Shown: in pieces, positions 9,121 to 18,700 of the stretch
How positions within the stretch are numbered: position 1 is the first letter of the stretch
Layout: the number at the start of each line of letters is the position of its first letter
Assembly (NCBI RefSeq): GCF_009696685.2
Contig: NZ_CP102355.1
Span: forward strand, 1,847,501-1,911,500
Direction of reading: 5' to 3'
Origin: Paracoccus sp. SMMA_5_TC
Lineage (GTDB): Bacteria > Pseudomonadota > Alphaproteobacteria > Rhodobacterales > Rhodobacteraceae
DNA: 64,000 nt
The notes under the pieces: generated by a model
What the model was told of the DNA's origin: nothing
The model's input: only the letters and a program-made list of their open reading frames with translations
The model's database searches: none
Made by a program: the position numbers and the translations under genes

Positions 9121-9470
9121 CCTTTCCGTGCCGCAAGGTGGCGATCGAACCGTTCGTCGGCCCGGGCGATCAACTGCTTGTAGAAGCGCTTCTCGCTGCC
9201 GCCCGACTTGTCCCCGCCGACGAGCAGGATCGCCTGCCGGTCGGGATCGAATGCGAAGGCGATGCGCCAGACGCCCCCGGCGGCGCTGCAGCGCAACTCC
9301 TTCATGTTCGCGTGCTTCGACCCGGTCAGGGTGTCGGCATGCGGTCGTCCGAGCGAAGGCCCCTCGCGTTCGAGAAGCAGCACCCGCGCGAGGATCGCGT
9401 CCTGAACCTCGTCATCGAGTTCGTCGAATTCCGGCTCGAACTCGTCGGCAAAGGAAACGGTCCAGGGCAT
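9117..9470 (-). CDS. HigB/RelE-like toxin, phage-derived Gp49 type
   Basis: A 117-residue RelE/HigB superfamily toxin, probably a ribosome-dependent mRNA endonuclease. Family-type features are the N-terminal helices (FDELDDEVQDAILARVLLLE), the KELRCSAAGGVWRIAFAFDP beta sheet and the GGDKSGGSEKRFYKQLIARA C-terminal helix. The toxin gene precedes the antitoxin, the usual HigBA order. A strong promoter with a palindromic operator lies directly upstream. Inserted leftward in a late tail operon, it is a classic phage moron that can be expressed in the lysogen. Confidence 0.85.
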   Translation of the reverse strand: MPWTVSFADEFEPEFDELDDEVQDAILARVLLLEREGPSLGRPHADTLTGSKHANMKELRCSAAGGVWRIAFAFDPDRQAILLVGGDKSGGSEKRFYKQLIARADERFDRHLAARKG

Positions 9471-9488
9471 TCGGTCCTCATGTCTTGG

Positions 9489-9521
9489 AAGCTATATAGC
9501 TTGCAGGCACTAATTTTGCAA
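9489..9521 (-). promoter_or_regulatory. Promoter and palindromic operator of the HigBA pair
   Basis: On the minus strand TTGCAA (9516-9521) and TATATA (9493-9498) are separated by exactly 17 bases, a near-consensus sigma-70 layout. The perfect 14-base palindrome AAGCTATATAGCTT (9489-9502) overlaps the -10 box, placing a dimeric repressor site where HigA binding would block transcription. The toxin ATG is at 9470, about 23 bases beyond the -10. Confidence 0.75.
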
Positions 9522-9540
9522 GAACGGCGCGAGCATCCCG

Positions 9541-9960
9541 ATGCCCACCACCCGCGAAACCATCCTCGCCGCGCTGCACATACGGCTCTCGGCGCTGCCC
9601 GCCACCGCCCTGCGCGGTGAGGTTCTGCCCGAGCGCGTCCCGGCTGCCGGGTTGCTGATCCTGCGTGACGGTGAGCCCGGCGAACCCGAGGTGACGCTGT
9701 CGCCGCTACGTTATCACTACCAGCACCGCGCCGAGATCGAGGCGGTCGTTCAGGGCGCGGCGCGGGATATTGCCTTCGACACGCTTTGCACGAGCATCGG
9801 CGCGGCGATTGGCGCTGACCGGACGCTGGGCGGCCTCTGCGACTGGGTGGAGGCGGAAGTCCCGCAGCCGGTCGATCTGCCGGTGGACGGCGCGGCCAGC
9901 CTGAAGGCGGCCGTCATCCCGGTCGTCCTGCACTATTCCACGGCCGATCCACTGGCCTGA
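9541..9960 (+). CDS. Probable tail completion/terminator protein
   Basis: A 139-residue protein, MPTTRETILAALHIRLSALP onward. A first helix is followed by a mixed alpha/beta domain (PLRYHYQHRAEIEAVVQGAA, VIPVVLHYSTADPLA). It lies directly upstream of the tail tube gene, the normal location for lambda gpU-like tail terminators, and its length suits that role. Homologues are sometimes loosely labelled acyl-CoA transferase in databases; nothing in the sequence supports an enzyme. Confidence 0.6.
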   Translation: MPTTRETILAALHIRLSALPATALRGEVLPERVPAAGLLILRDGEPGEPEVTLSPLRYHYQHRAEIEAVVQGAARDIAFDTLCTSIGAAIGADRTLGGLCDWVEAEVPQPVDLPVDGAASLKAAVIPVVLHYSTADPLA

Positions 9961-9984
9961 CCCCACCGACAACAGGAGAACGAC

Positions 9985-10929
9985 ATGGCACGCGCGCAAG
10001 GGGCGCGGGCGCGGATGGCGCTCGCGTTCGAGACGACCTATGGCAGCGCACCGGCGAGCGGCTACACGCGGATGCCCTTCGCCAGCACCTCGCTGGGGGC
10101 GGAGCAGCCGCTGCTCGGATCGGAGCTGCTCGGCTATGGCCGCGATCCGCTGGCGCCGGTCAAGGATGCGGTGACGGCGGATGGCGATGTGGTGGTGCCG
10201 ATCGACGCCGAGGCGTTCGGCTTCTGGCTGAAGGCGGGTTTCGGAGCGCCGACCACCACCGGCAGTTCGCCCGGCCCCTGGACCCATACCTTCCAGTCCG
10301 GGTCCTGGACATTGCCCAGCATGGCGATCGAGACCGCCATGCCCGAGGTGCCGCGCTACGCGATGTATTCCGGCGTGGTGCTGGACCAGCTCAGCTGGCA
10401 GATGCAGCGCTCGGGGTTGCTGACCGCCACCGCGCGGCTGGTGGCGCAGGGCGAGACGGTCGCCACGACCAGTGCTGCGGGGACCCCAGCGGAGCTGGAC
10501 CTGATCCGCTTCGGCCATTTCAACGGCGCGATCAAACGGAACGGCACCGCGCTCGGCAACGTGATCTCGACCGAGATCACCTACGCCAACAATCTCGACC
10601 GGATCGAGACCATCCGTGCCGACGGCATGATCGACGGCGCCGATCCCTCGATTGCCGCGCTGACCGGCCGCACCGAGGTGCGCTTCGCCGACAGCACGCT
10701 GGTGAGTCAGGCGATGAACGGCACACCTTGCGAGCTGGAGTTTTCCTACATGCTCATCTCGGGCGAAAGCCTGACCGTCACCGTCCATGCTGTCTATCTG
10801 CCGCGCCCGCGCATCGAGATCGGCGGACCGCAGGGCATTCAGGCCAGCTTCGACTGGCAGGCCGCGCGCGATGCCACGCTCGGGCGGATGTGCACCGTCA
10901 CCCTCATCAACGACATCGAGGAATATTGA
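9985..10929 (+). CDS. Tail tube protein
   Basis: A 314-residue beta-rich protein, MARAQGARARMALAFETTYG onward, with repeated beta segments (LTATARLVAQGETVATT, TEITYANNLDRIETIRADGM, MCTVTLINDIEEY). Two similar halves are visible, as in major tail tube proteins of siphophages. Preceded by an AGGAG ribosome binding site and followed after two bases by the tail assembly chaperone genes, it matches lambda V in gene order. Confidence 0.85.
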   Translation: MARAQGARARMALAFETTYGSAPASGYTRMPFASTSLGAEQPLLGSELLGYGRDPLAPVKDAVTADGDVVVPIDAEAFGFWLKAGFGAPTTTGSSPGPWTHTFQSGSWTLPSMAIETAMPEVPRYAMYSGVVLDQLSWQMQRSGLLTATARLVAQGETVATTSAAGTPAELDLIRFGHFNGAIKRNGTALGNVISTEITYANNLDRIETIRADGMIDGADPSIAALTGRTEVRFADSTLVSQAMNGTPCELEFSYMLISGESLTVTVHAVYLPRPRIEIGGPQGIQASFDWQAARDATLGRMCTVTLINDIEEY

Positions 10930-10931
10930 CC

Positions 10932-11369
10932 ATGATCCGTCTCGATCTGTCCGCCACGCCGAAATGGCTCGATCTCGCCCCCGGCCTGCGCCTGCATGTC
11001 CTGCCCGTCACCACCGCGATCATGGTCGCGGCGCGCAACGACCCAGCGGTCGAGTCGCTGCCCCAGGGGGCGAGCAAGGAGGTGCAGGCGCTGGTCATGG
11101 CGAAAGCCGTCGCCCGCCGCGTGCTCACCGGCTGGGAGGGCGTCGGCGATGCCGATGGCAATCCCGTCCCCGTCAGTCCGGAAGGGATCGATGCGCTTCT
11201 GGACATCTGGCCGGTGTTCGAGGCGTTCCAGACCCGCTGCCTCGCGCCGCATCTGATGCTGGACGCGGAAAAAAACGCCTCATCGCCCTTGCCGAGTGGC
11301 ACTTCGGCGGGGGCGACGCCTACTGCGCGGCCTGCCAAGGCCCGTGCCCGGACTGCCCGGCGCGGCTGA
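10932..11369 (+). CDS. Tail assembly chaperone, short (G-like) product
   Basis: The zero-frame product is 145 residues, MIRLDLSATPKWLDLAPGLR onward. The region up to residue 115 looks like a folded helical domain with LLDIWPVFEAFQTRCLAPHL. The remaining zero-frame codons after the slippery site are low-complexity Ser/Ala/Arg, consistent with an unselected read-out frame. Located between tail tube and tape measure, it corresponds to lambda gpG, which wraps the tape measure during tail assembly. Confidence 0.75.
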   Translation: MIRLDLSATPKWLDLAPGLRLHVLPVTTAIMVAARNDPAVESLPQGASKEVQALVMAKAVARRVLTGWEGVGDADGNPVPVSPEGIDALLDIWPVFEAFQTRCLAPHLMLDAEKNASSPLPSGTSAGATPTARPAKARARTARRG

Positions 11370-11608
11370 ACCGGCCGGAAACGCTGGAAGGTTGGCAGGT
11401 CTGGGATCTGGCACAGCGCCTGACCGGGCAGCTTCGCCTCGCCACCGGCATGGGCGGGACCATGGTGCTCGGCTGGGACATGACGGCCGCGCTCGCCATG
11501 GCACGGGCGCTCGGGGTCGATCCGCTGATCGCCGCCGAATGCCTGCCCGAGATCGAGGCGGTGATGGTCCGCAAGCTCAACGAACAGATGGATCACGCCC
11601 ATGGCTGA
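10932..11608 (+). CDS. Tail assembly chaperone, -1 frameshift (GT-like) product
   Basis: A -1 slip at 11270-11276 joins the G-like domain to a second domain read in the other frame, giving about 225 residues. The appended part (LIALAEWHFGGGDAYCAACQ, then GPCPDCP) contains a CxxC...CxxC cluster that could bind zinc, and ends in helices (LIAAECLPEIEAVMVRKLNE) just before the tape measure gene, which it overlaps by 8 bases. No start codon with a good ribosome binding site serves this second frame, so frameshifting is the best explanation for its conservation of coding character. Confidence 0.75.
11270..11276 (+). other. Programmed -1 ribosomal frameshift heptamer
   Basis: A AAA AAC in the zero frame is the canonical X XXY YYZ slippery heptamer, preceded by GCGGAA so that seven A residues run together. 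Slipping back one base changes the reading from Lys-Asn to Lys-Lys and enters the downstream 333-base open frame exactly at its coding-like region. Confidence 0.8.
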
Positions 11609-13766
11609 AAAGAGGGTCAGCGTCCGCCTCGCGGCCGTGGGCGGACGGCAGGTGCGCGCCGAGCTGGAAGGTGTCGGCGAGGCCGGGTCGCGCGGCTTCG
11701 GACGGCTCAGCCGGGAGATGGAGGCGGCGAACGCCCGGCTCGCGGCCTTCTCGCGGCGGGTTCGGGTCGCCGCCGCTGCCGCCGTGGCAGCCGCCGCCGC
11801 CGCTGGCGTGGCCATGATCCGCTCCGGCCTCCAGACGGTCGATGCGCAGGCCAAGCTCGCGGCCTCCCTCGATACCACTGTTGCCAGCATCCAGGTGCTC
11901 GAGCGCGCGGGCGATCTGGCGGGCGTGTCGATGGGTCAGGTCGAGCAGGCCACTGTCCAGCTGACCCGACGGCTGTCGCAGGCTGCGGCAGGGGCAGGAC
12001 CTGCGACGGAAGCCCTGCGCCGGTTGCGGCTGTCCGCCGGGGAACTGCAGGCGCTACCGCTCGACGCGCGCATCGCCGCGATCCAGCAGGCGATGGGGCA
12101 GTACGTACCGGAGGCCGAACGCGCGGCGGTCGCCTCGCAGCTCTTCGGCGACCGGGCGGCGCTGGTCTTCACCCGCATCGACACCGCGACGCTGCGGCAG
12201 GCGACAGCGGATGTGCGGGATTTCGGGGTGGTGGTCTCCGACCAGGACGCGGCCCAGATCGAGCGCACCAATGACGCCATCTCGCGGCTGGGGCTGATCT
12301 GGCGCGGGCTCTCGAACCAGCTGGCGGTCGCCGCCGCCCCCGCGCTGGAAGCGGTCGCGAACGCCATGGCGTCGGTCGCGCGGACGACCGGTCCCCTCGG
12401 CGTCGCCATCCGCACGCTTTTCGAGAACATCGGTCGCCTGACCACCTATGCCGCCACATTCGCCGCCCTGATGGCCGGGCGCTGGGTTGCTGGACTGGTC
12501 GTCGCGGCCGTCTCCGTGCGCGGCCTCGCCACCGCGCTGGTCCTTCTGCGCGGGGCACTGATCCGGACCGGCATCGGCGCGCTGATCGTCGGTGCGGGTG
12601 AGCTGGTCTATCAGTTCTCGCGCCTCGTTGCGGGGGCTGGTGGCTTCGGGAATGCGCTGGAGCTGATGGGCAATGTCGCGCGTGCGGTCTGGGACGGCAT
12701 CAGGACCACGATGTCCTCCTTCATCGACGACTTCCACGCGCTGCGCGCCGACGTCGAGAGCATCTGGACGCGGCTCATGGCGTTCCTGTCCGGCAAATGG
12801 GCCGAGTTTCTGGGCATGATCGGTCCGACCTTCAACGCGATCGCCGACCGGATCGGGGCGGATTTCCAGATCGACTGGTTCGGCGCGCAATCCTACGCGT
12901 CGATGCTGGATCATGCCGCCAGCAACATGGGCGCGACCGCCGAGCGCTTCCGCCAACGCGCGGCCGACACCCGCGCCACGGCCTTCGACGGCGTGCGCGA
13001 CGCCGTTGCCGCACTCCTCGACGCGATGCGCGGCGCCAATGAGGACACCGAAGGCGCGATGGATGCGGCCGCGGCAGGCGCGCAGCGCGTGACCGACGCG
13101 CTCGATCAGGCCGAAGCCGCTGCGGGCCGCGCAGGCGCGGCCGGGCGGCAGGCGGGCGCGGACACCACGGCAGGAGCGGAACAAGCCCTGACCGGATGGC
13201 AGGCAGTCACCGCCGCGGTCAGCGACTACGCGAGCAAGGCGCGCGAGATCGGTGCGGACATCGGCCAGGCCCTGGTCGGCGCGTTCAACAGCGCGGAGAA
13301 CGCGGTCGGCCAGTTCGTGAAGACCGGCAAGCTGAACTTCCGCGACCTCGTCACCTCGCTGCTGGCCGATCTCGCCCAGCTGGCGGCGCGGCGCTTCATC
13401 CTCGGACCCATCGCCAATGCGCTCTCCGGCGTGTTCTCCGGGGCGGGCGGCATCTTCGCCAACGTCCTGCACGCGGGCGGGATGGTCGGATCGGCCGGAC
13501 CGTCGCGGATGGTACCGGCGATGGCCTTCGCCGCCGCGCCCCGGATGCATGGCGGCGGCATGGCCGGCCTCCGCCATGACGAGGTGCCCGCGATCCTGCA
13601 GCGCGGCGAGCGGGTTCTGTCGCGACGCGAGGCGCAAAACTACGGCACCGGCGGCGTGGTCAACGTCACCATCATGGCGCGCGACGCCGAAAGCTTCCGG
13701 CAGTCGCGCACGCAGGTCGCGGCCGACATCGCCCGCGCGGTGTCGCTCGGGCGGAGGGGCATGTGA
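11601..13766 (+). CDS. Tail tape measure protein
   Basis: A 721-residue protein that sets tail length and is ejected ahead of DNA. It has an N-terminal coiled-coil region (residues 15-60), a TP901-type core with hydrophobic segments (residues 225-350, including AALMAGRWVAGLVVAAVSVR and LRGALIRTGIGALIVGAGEL), Ala-rich helices, and a lambda-type C-terminal domain (NFRDLVTSLLADLAQLAARR, then HAGGMVG). At roughly 1.5 angstrom per residue, the known ratio for siphophages, the tail would be about 110 nm. Start and stop overlap neighbouring genes. Confidence 0.92.
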   Translation: MAEKRVSVRLAAVGGRQVRAELEGVGEAGSRGFGRLSREMEAANARLAAFSRRVRVAAAAAVAAAAAAGVAMIRSGLQTVDAQAKLAASLDTTVASIQVLERAGDLAGVSMGQVEQATVQLTRRLSQAAAGAGPATEALRRLRLSAGELQALPLDARIAAIQQAMGQYVPEAERAAVASQLFGDRAALVFTRIDTATLRQATADVRDFGVVVSDQDAAQIERTNDAISRLGLIWRGLSNQLAVAAAPALEAVANAMASVARTTGPLGVAIRTLFENIGRLTTYAATFAALMAGRWVAGLVVAAVSVRGLATALVLLRGALIRTGIGALIVGAGELVYQFSRLVAGAGGFGNALELMGNVARAVWDGIRTTMSSFIDDFHALRADVESIWTRLMAFLSGKWAEFLGMIGPTFNAIADRIGADFQIDWFGAQSYASMLDHAASNMGATAERFRQRAADTRATAFDGVRDAVAALLDAMRGANEDTEGAMDAAAAGAQRVTDALDQAEAAAGRAGAAGRQAGADTTAGAEQALTGWQAVTAAVSDYASKAREIGADIGQALVGAFNSAENAVGQFVKTGKLNFRDLVTSLLADLAQLAARRFILGPIANALSGVFSGAGGIFANVLHAGGMVGSAGPSRMVPAMAFAAAPRMHGGGMAGLRHDEVPAILQRGERVLSRREAQNYGTGGVVNVTIMARDAESFRQSRTQVAADIARAVSLGRRGM

Positions 13767-14392
13767 TGGCGTTCCACGAGGTTCGGTTTCCCGACAACAT
13801 CAGCCGGGGCGCGCGCGGCGGGCCGGAACGGCGCACGCAGATCGTCGAGCTCGCCTCGGGCGACGAGGAGAGGAACGCCAGCTGGGCCAATTCGCGTCGG
13901 CGCTACGACGTCGCCTATGGCATCCGCCGCGCCGACGATCTCGCGGCGGTCGTCGCCTTCTTCGAGGCGCGCAACGGCCGCCTGCATGGATTCCGGTTCA
14001 AGGACTGGGGCGATCACAAGTCCTGCCTGCCCTCGGGCGCGCCATCGCCGACCGATCAGGCGATCGGCACCGGCGACGGCACGACGACCGCCTTCCAGCT
14101 GGTCAAGCGCTACGCATCCGGCGCGCAATCGTGGTCGCGCGCAATCGCCAAGCCGGTGGCGGGAACCGTGCGCATCGCACTCGGCGGAGTCGAGCAGCTC
14201 TCCGGCTGGACCGTCGACACCACGACGGGGGTCGTCAGCTTTGGCGCGGCGCCGGGCTCCGGCGTCGCGATCACTGCGGCCTTTGAGTTCGACGTCCCGG
14301 TTCGTTTCGACACCGATGCGCTCGACGTGACGCTCGACCTCGAGCGGCTCGGCTCGATAACCTCCATTCCGCTGCTGGAACTGCGCCGATGA
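13766..14392 (+). CDS. GTA g12-like distal tail protein (DUF2460, TIGR02217)
   Basis: A 208-residue protein with the DUF2460 profile: MAFHEVRFPDNISRGARGGP, WANSRRRYDVAYGIRRADDL, FFEARNGRLHGFRFKDWGDH and a beta domain ending LERLGSITSIPLLELRR. In the Rhodobacter capsulatus gene transfer agent this is the distal tail protein g12, joining tube to baseplate. I took the ATG overlapping the tape measure stop; a GTG one codon earlier is unlikely. Confidence 0.92.
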   Translation: MAFHEVRFPDNISRGARGGPERRTQIVELASGDEERNASWANSRRRYDVAYGIRRADDLAAVVAFFEARNGRLHGFRFKDWGDHKSCLPSGAPSPTDQAIGTGDGTTTAFQLVKRYASGAQSWSRAIAKPVAGTVRIALGGVEQLSGWTVDTTTGVVSFGAAPGSGVAITAAFEFDVPVRFDTDALDVTLDLERLGSITSIPLLELRR

Positions 14393-15273
14393 AATCCCTC
14401 GATCCAGCACTGCAGGCCCATCTCGACGAGGGCGCGACGACGCTCGCGTGGTGCTGGCGGATCGCCCGCGCGGACGGCGCGAGTTTCGGCTTCACCGACC
14501 ACGACCGGACGCTCGCCTTCGATGGCACCGACTTCGAGCCGGAGAGCGGGCTGACCGCCTCGGAGGTCCGTTCCGGTTCGGACCTGTCGGTCGATGCGCA
14601 GGATGCCGAGGGCGTGCTGACCTCGGACCGGATCACCGAGGCCGACATTCTCGACGGACGCTGGGACAACGCTGAGGTCGATGTCTGGCGGGTGAACTGG
14701 GCCGATACCGGGCAGCGCGTCCTGCTGCGCCGGGGCGCCATCGGCCAGATCCGGCGTGGGCGGCTGGCCTTTGTCGCCGAGGTTCGCTCGCTCGCCCATG
14801 TGCTCGGCCAGACGGTCGGGCGGACCTTCCAGGCAACTTGCGACGCCGCGCTCGGTGACGTGCGCTGCGGCGTCGATCTGGAGGACCCGGCCGTGAAGGG
14901 AACGGGTGCCGTGATCGACCTTTTGCGCGACCGGGCCTTCACCGCCTCGGGCCTCGGCGGCTTCACCTCCGGCTGGTTCACCTTCGGCACGCTGGACTGG
15001 ACGAGCGGCGCGAACGCGGGACGGCGCACCGAGGTGCTGGGCCATGACGTGACGGACGGCATCGCCGTGCTGACGCTGCTCGAAGCGCCGGTGCGCGCTA
15101 TCGTCGAAGGCGACGGCTTCACTATCCGCGCGGGCTGCGACAAGCGGATGGAGACCTGCGGGGCGAAGTTCGCCAACATCGCCAACTTCCGCGGCTTCCC
15201 GCACATTCCCGGCCAGGACGCCGTGCTGCGCTATGCCACGAAGGATGGCGGGCACGAGGGGTCCGTGCTGTGA
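14389..15273 (+). CDS. GTA g13-like baseplate hub protein (DUF2163, TIGR02218)
   Basis: A 294-residue hub protein. Hallmarks are the N-terminal WRIARADGASFGFTDHDRTL, the central RGAIGQIRRGRLAFVAEVRS, and a C-terminal cysteine-bearing domain (CDAALGDVRCGVDLEDP, CDKRMETCGAKFANIANFRG). In the gene transfer agent, g13 coordinates an iron-sulfur cluster through such cysteines; the pattern is retained here. It overlaps both neighbours by four bases. Confidence 0.92.
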   Translation: MKSLDPALQAHLDEGATTLAWCWRIARADGASFGFTDHDRTLAFDGTDFEPESGLTASEVRSGSDLSVDAQDAEGVLTSDRITEADILDGRWDNAEVDVWRVNWADTGQRVLLRRGAIGQIRRGRLAFVAEVRSLAHVLGQTVGRTFQATCDAALGDVRCGVDLEDPAVKGTGAVIDLLRDRAFTASGLGGFTSGWFTFGTLDWTSGANAGRRTEVLGHDVTDGIAVLTLLEAPVRAIVEGDGFTIRAGCDKRMETCGAKFANIANFRGFPHIPGQDAVLRYATKDGGHEGSVL

Positions 15274-15701
15274 ACGCCGACCCCATGCGTGTCATCGCCA
15301 TCGCGCGGGCCTGGCTGGGCACGCCCTACCACGACCAGGCCAGCCTTCGGGGCGTCGGCTGTGACTGCCTCGGGCTGGCCCGTGGCGTCTGGCGCGAGGT
15401 GGTGGGGCCAGAGCCGTTCCCGATCCCGCCCTACAGCCGCGACTGGGGCGAGATGGGCCCGCGCGAGGTTCTGGCCGAGGGCGCGAGCGCCATGATGATC
15501 GAGGTGTCGCCCGCCGAGCCCGGGCCCGGCGCGCTGGTGCTCTTCCGCATGAGGCCGCGCGCAATCGCCAAGCATGTCGGGATCCTGACGGAGCCCGACA
15601 GCTTCCTCCATGCCTACGAGCGGCTCGGCGTGATCGAGGAACCGCTCACCATCGCCTGGCGGCGGCGCATCGCCTTCGCCTTCCTGTTTCCGCAACGCTG
15701 A
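15270..15701 (+). CDS. GTA g14-like NlpC/P60 cell-wall peptidase
   Basis: A 143-residue NlpC/P60 cysteine peptidase of TIGR02219 type that would cut peptidoglycan peptides at the tail tip during DNA entry. The catalytic Cys is in GVGCDCLGLARGVWREV (about residue 33) and the His in KHVGILTEPDSFLHAY (about residue 98). The GTG start overlaps the upstream TGA (GTGA); an ATG five codons downstream at 15285 is the alternative. Confidence 0.92.
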   Translation: MNADPMRVIAIARAWLGTPYHDQASLRGVGCDCLGLARGVWREVVGPEPFPIPPYSRDWGEMGPREVLAEGASAMMIEVSPAEPGPGALVLFRMRPRAIAKHVGILTEPDSFLHAYERLGVIEEPLTIAWRRRIAFAFLFPQR

Positions 15702-15710
15702 GACCCCGAC

Positions 15711-18700
15711 ATGGCCACCCTCGTTCTCGGTGCCGCTGGCGCTGCCATCGGCGGTTCGATCGGCGGCGCGATCCTCGGCGTCAGCGCCGCGACCATCGGC
15801 GGCTTCATCGGCTCGACCATCGGCTCGGTCGTCGACAGCTGGATCATCTCGTCGCTGGCGCCGATGCAACGCATCGAGGGCGCGCGGCTCGACACGCTCC
15901 GCATCACCTCGGCCAGCGAAGGCGCGGTGATCCCCCGGCTCTACGGTCGCATGCGGATGGGCGGCAACATCATCTGGGCGACCGATTTCCGCGAGGAGAC
16001 CAAGACCACCACGCAAGGCGGCGGCAAGGGCGGCGGGGGCGGCAAGGTCAAGACGACCGAGTATCTCTACTACGCGAGCTTCGCCGTCGCCTTGTGCGAG
16101 GGCCCGATCACCGGCATCGGACGCATCTGGGCCGACGGCAAGCCGATGGACCTCTCCGGCGTTACCTGGCGCTGGTATCCCGGCAGTGAGGCTCAAGGTC
16201 CCGATCCGTTCATCGCGGCCAGGATGGGCGCGGCCAACACGCCCGCCTATCGCGGCACGGCCTATGTGGTCTTCGAGGAACTCGCGCTCTCGACCTTCGG
16301 CAACCGCCTGCCGCAGCTGTCCTTCGAGGTGTTCCGGCCGCTGGCCGATCCGGACACCGCCGAGGGGCTGACCCGCGCCGTCACCATGATCCCGGCCTCC
16401 GGGGAGTTCACCTATGCGACGCAGGCCATCTGCAAGACCGATGGCGGCGCGACGGTGCCGGAGAACCTGAACGCGCTCGCAGACTCCACGAACATGGTGG
16501 AAGCGCTGGACCGGCTGCAGGCGATGGCTCCGGCGGTCGAGAGCGTATCGCTGGTGGTCGCCTGGTTCGGCGACGATCTGCGCGCGGGATCGTGCAAGGT
16601 GCGGCCGGGCGTCGAGGTGACGGCCAAGTCGACCACGCCCGCCACATGGTCGGTGAATGGCGTCAGCCGCGCCAGCGCCTTCCTCGTCAGCCGCGACGAC
16701 CAGGATCGCCCGGTCTATGGCGGCACGCCGTCCGACTTCGCCGTGGTGCAGGCGATCCAGGAGATGAAGGCCCGCGGGCTGCGGGTCACCTTCTATCCGT
16801 TCATCCTGATGGACGTGCCGCCCGGCAACAGCCTGCCAAACCCGTATTCCGATAACGCCGCCGAGACCGGCCAGCCCGTTTTTCCCTGGCGAGGACGGAT
16901 CACCTGTTCTCCCGCGGCGGGGTTCGCAGGGACCGTGGACAAGACCGCCACGGCCGCCGCGCAGGTGGCGGCGCTGTTCGGCGCGGCCACGCCCGCCAGC
17001 TTCAGCGTCTCGGGTCAGTCGGTTTCGTGGACCGGCACGCCCGGCGACTGGGGCCTGCGGCGCATGGTGCTGCACTACGCCCATCTCTGCGCGGCGGCGG
17101 GCGGGGTCGACGCCTTCCTGATCGGCACCGAGATGCCGGGGCTGACGACGATCCGCTCGGGCGCCAGCACCTACCCGGCGGTGCAGGCCTATCGGGACCT
17201 GCTCGCGGATGTCCGCTCGATCCTCGGGTCCGGGACAAAGATCGGCTATGCCGCGGACTGGTCGGAGTATTTCGGGCACCAGCCGGGCGACGGTTCGGGC
17301 GATGTGTTCTTTCACCTCGATCCGCTCTGGGCCGATCCGGAGATCGATTTCGTCGGGATCGACAATTACATGCCACTGTCGGACTGGCGGGACGGGTTCG
17401 AGCATCTCGATGCAGCCGAGGGCTGGCCCGCGATCTACGACCGGGCCTACCTGCAGGGGAACATCGCGGGCGGCGAAGGCTTCGACTGGTTCTACGCCAG
17501 CGCGGCCGATCGATCCGCGCAGGTCCGCACCCCCATCACGGATGGCGGCGCGGCCAAGCCGTGGGTGTTCCGCTACAAGGATCTGTGCGCCTGGTGGTCG
17601 AACGCGCATTACGACCGCCCGGGCGGGGTGGAGAGCGGGACTCCGACGGCGTGGGCGCCGCAATCCAAGCCGATCTGGTTCACCGAGCTCGGCTGCCCGG
17701 CCATCGACCGGGGCACGAACCAGCCGAACGTCTTCTTCGACCCGAAGTCGTCGGAGAGCTTCACGCCGCATTTCTCGCGGGGCTGGCGCGATGACGCGAT
17801 CCAGCGCGCCTATCTCGAGGCGACGTATCTCTGGTGGGGCGATGCCGCGAACAACCCGCTGTCCTCCGTCTATGGCGGTCGGATGGTGCATGTGCCCGAA
17901 TGCGCCGCCTGGACATGGGACGCGCGGCCGTACCCGTTCTTTCCGGCGCTGACCGACGTCTGGACGGACGGGGCGAACTGGCGGCTGGGGCACTGGCTGA
18001 CCGGGCGGCTCGGCGCGGTGTCGCTCGCTGCTCTGGTCCGGCACCTCTGCCTGCGGGCGGGGCTACCGGAAGACCGTATCGATGTCACGGGGCTCTGGGG
18101 CGCGGTGGAGGGTTACGCCATCACGGCGCTCGAAAGCCCGCGCGCCTCCATCACGACGCTGTCGCGCCACTTCGGCTTCGACGCCGTCGAGACCGAGGGT
18201 GTGATCCGCTTCGTCATGCGCGGCCGGGCCTCCGTCGCGACCCTTGCTCCGGACGATCTGGTCGCCGGACGTGAAGGAGACATTCTCGAGTTGACCCGCG
18301 GCCAGGAGACCGAACTGCCGCAGGCGCTGAAGTGGCAGGTGGCGCGGGCGGACGAGGATTACGACGCCGCCCTCGTCGAGGCGCGGCGCATCACGGTGGA
18401 GACGACCCGGATCGCCTCCGAGTCTTTCCCGATGGCGGTGCCGCCCGAGGAGGCCGAGCGCCGCTGCCGCCGCGCGCTGATGGAGGCGTGGGTGGGCCGC
18501 GAGACGGCGGCGTTCCGTCTGCCGCCGTCTCGCTTGGCGCTCGATCCGGCCGATGCGATCCGGCTCGCCCACGATGGTCGGCTGGTCGACCTGCGGCTCG
18601 TCTCCATCGCCGACGCCGAGGCGCGCGGCATCGAGGCGGTGTGCCAGGACCGGGCGACCTACGATCTGCCGCCCGGCGATCCCCGCGCGGCGTCGCTGAC

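Noticed and set aside
15231..18044. A 937-codon minus-strand open frame
   Set aside because: Antisense shadow of the baseplate multidomain gene with biased composition and no recognisable domain.
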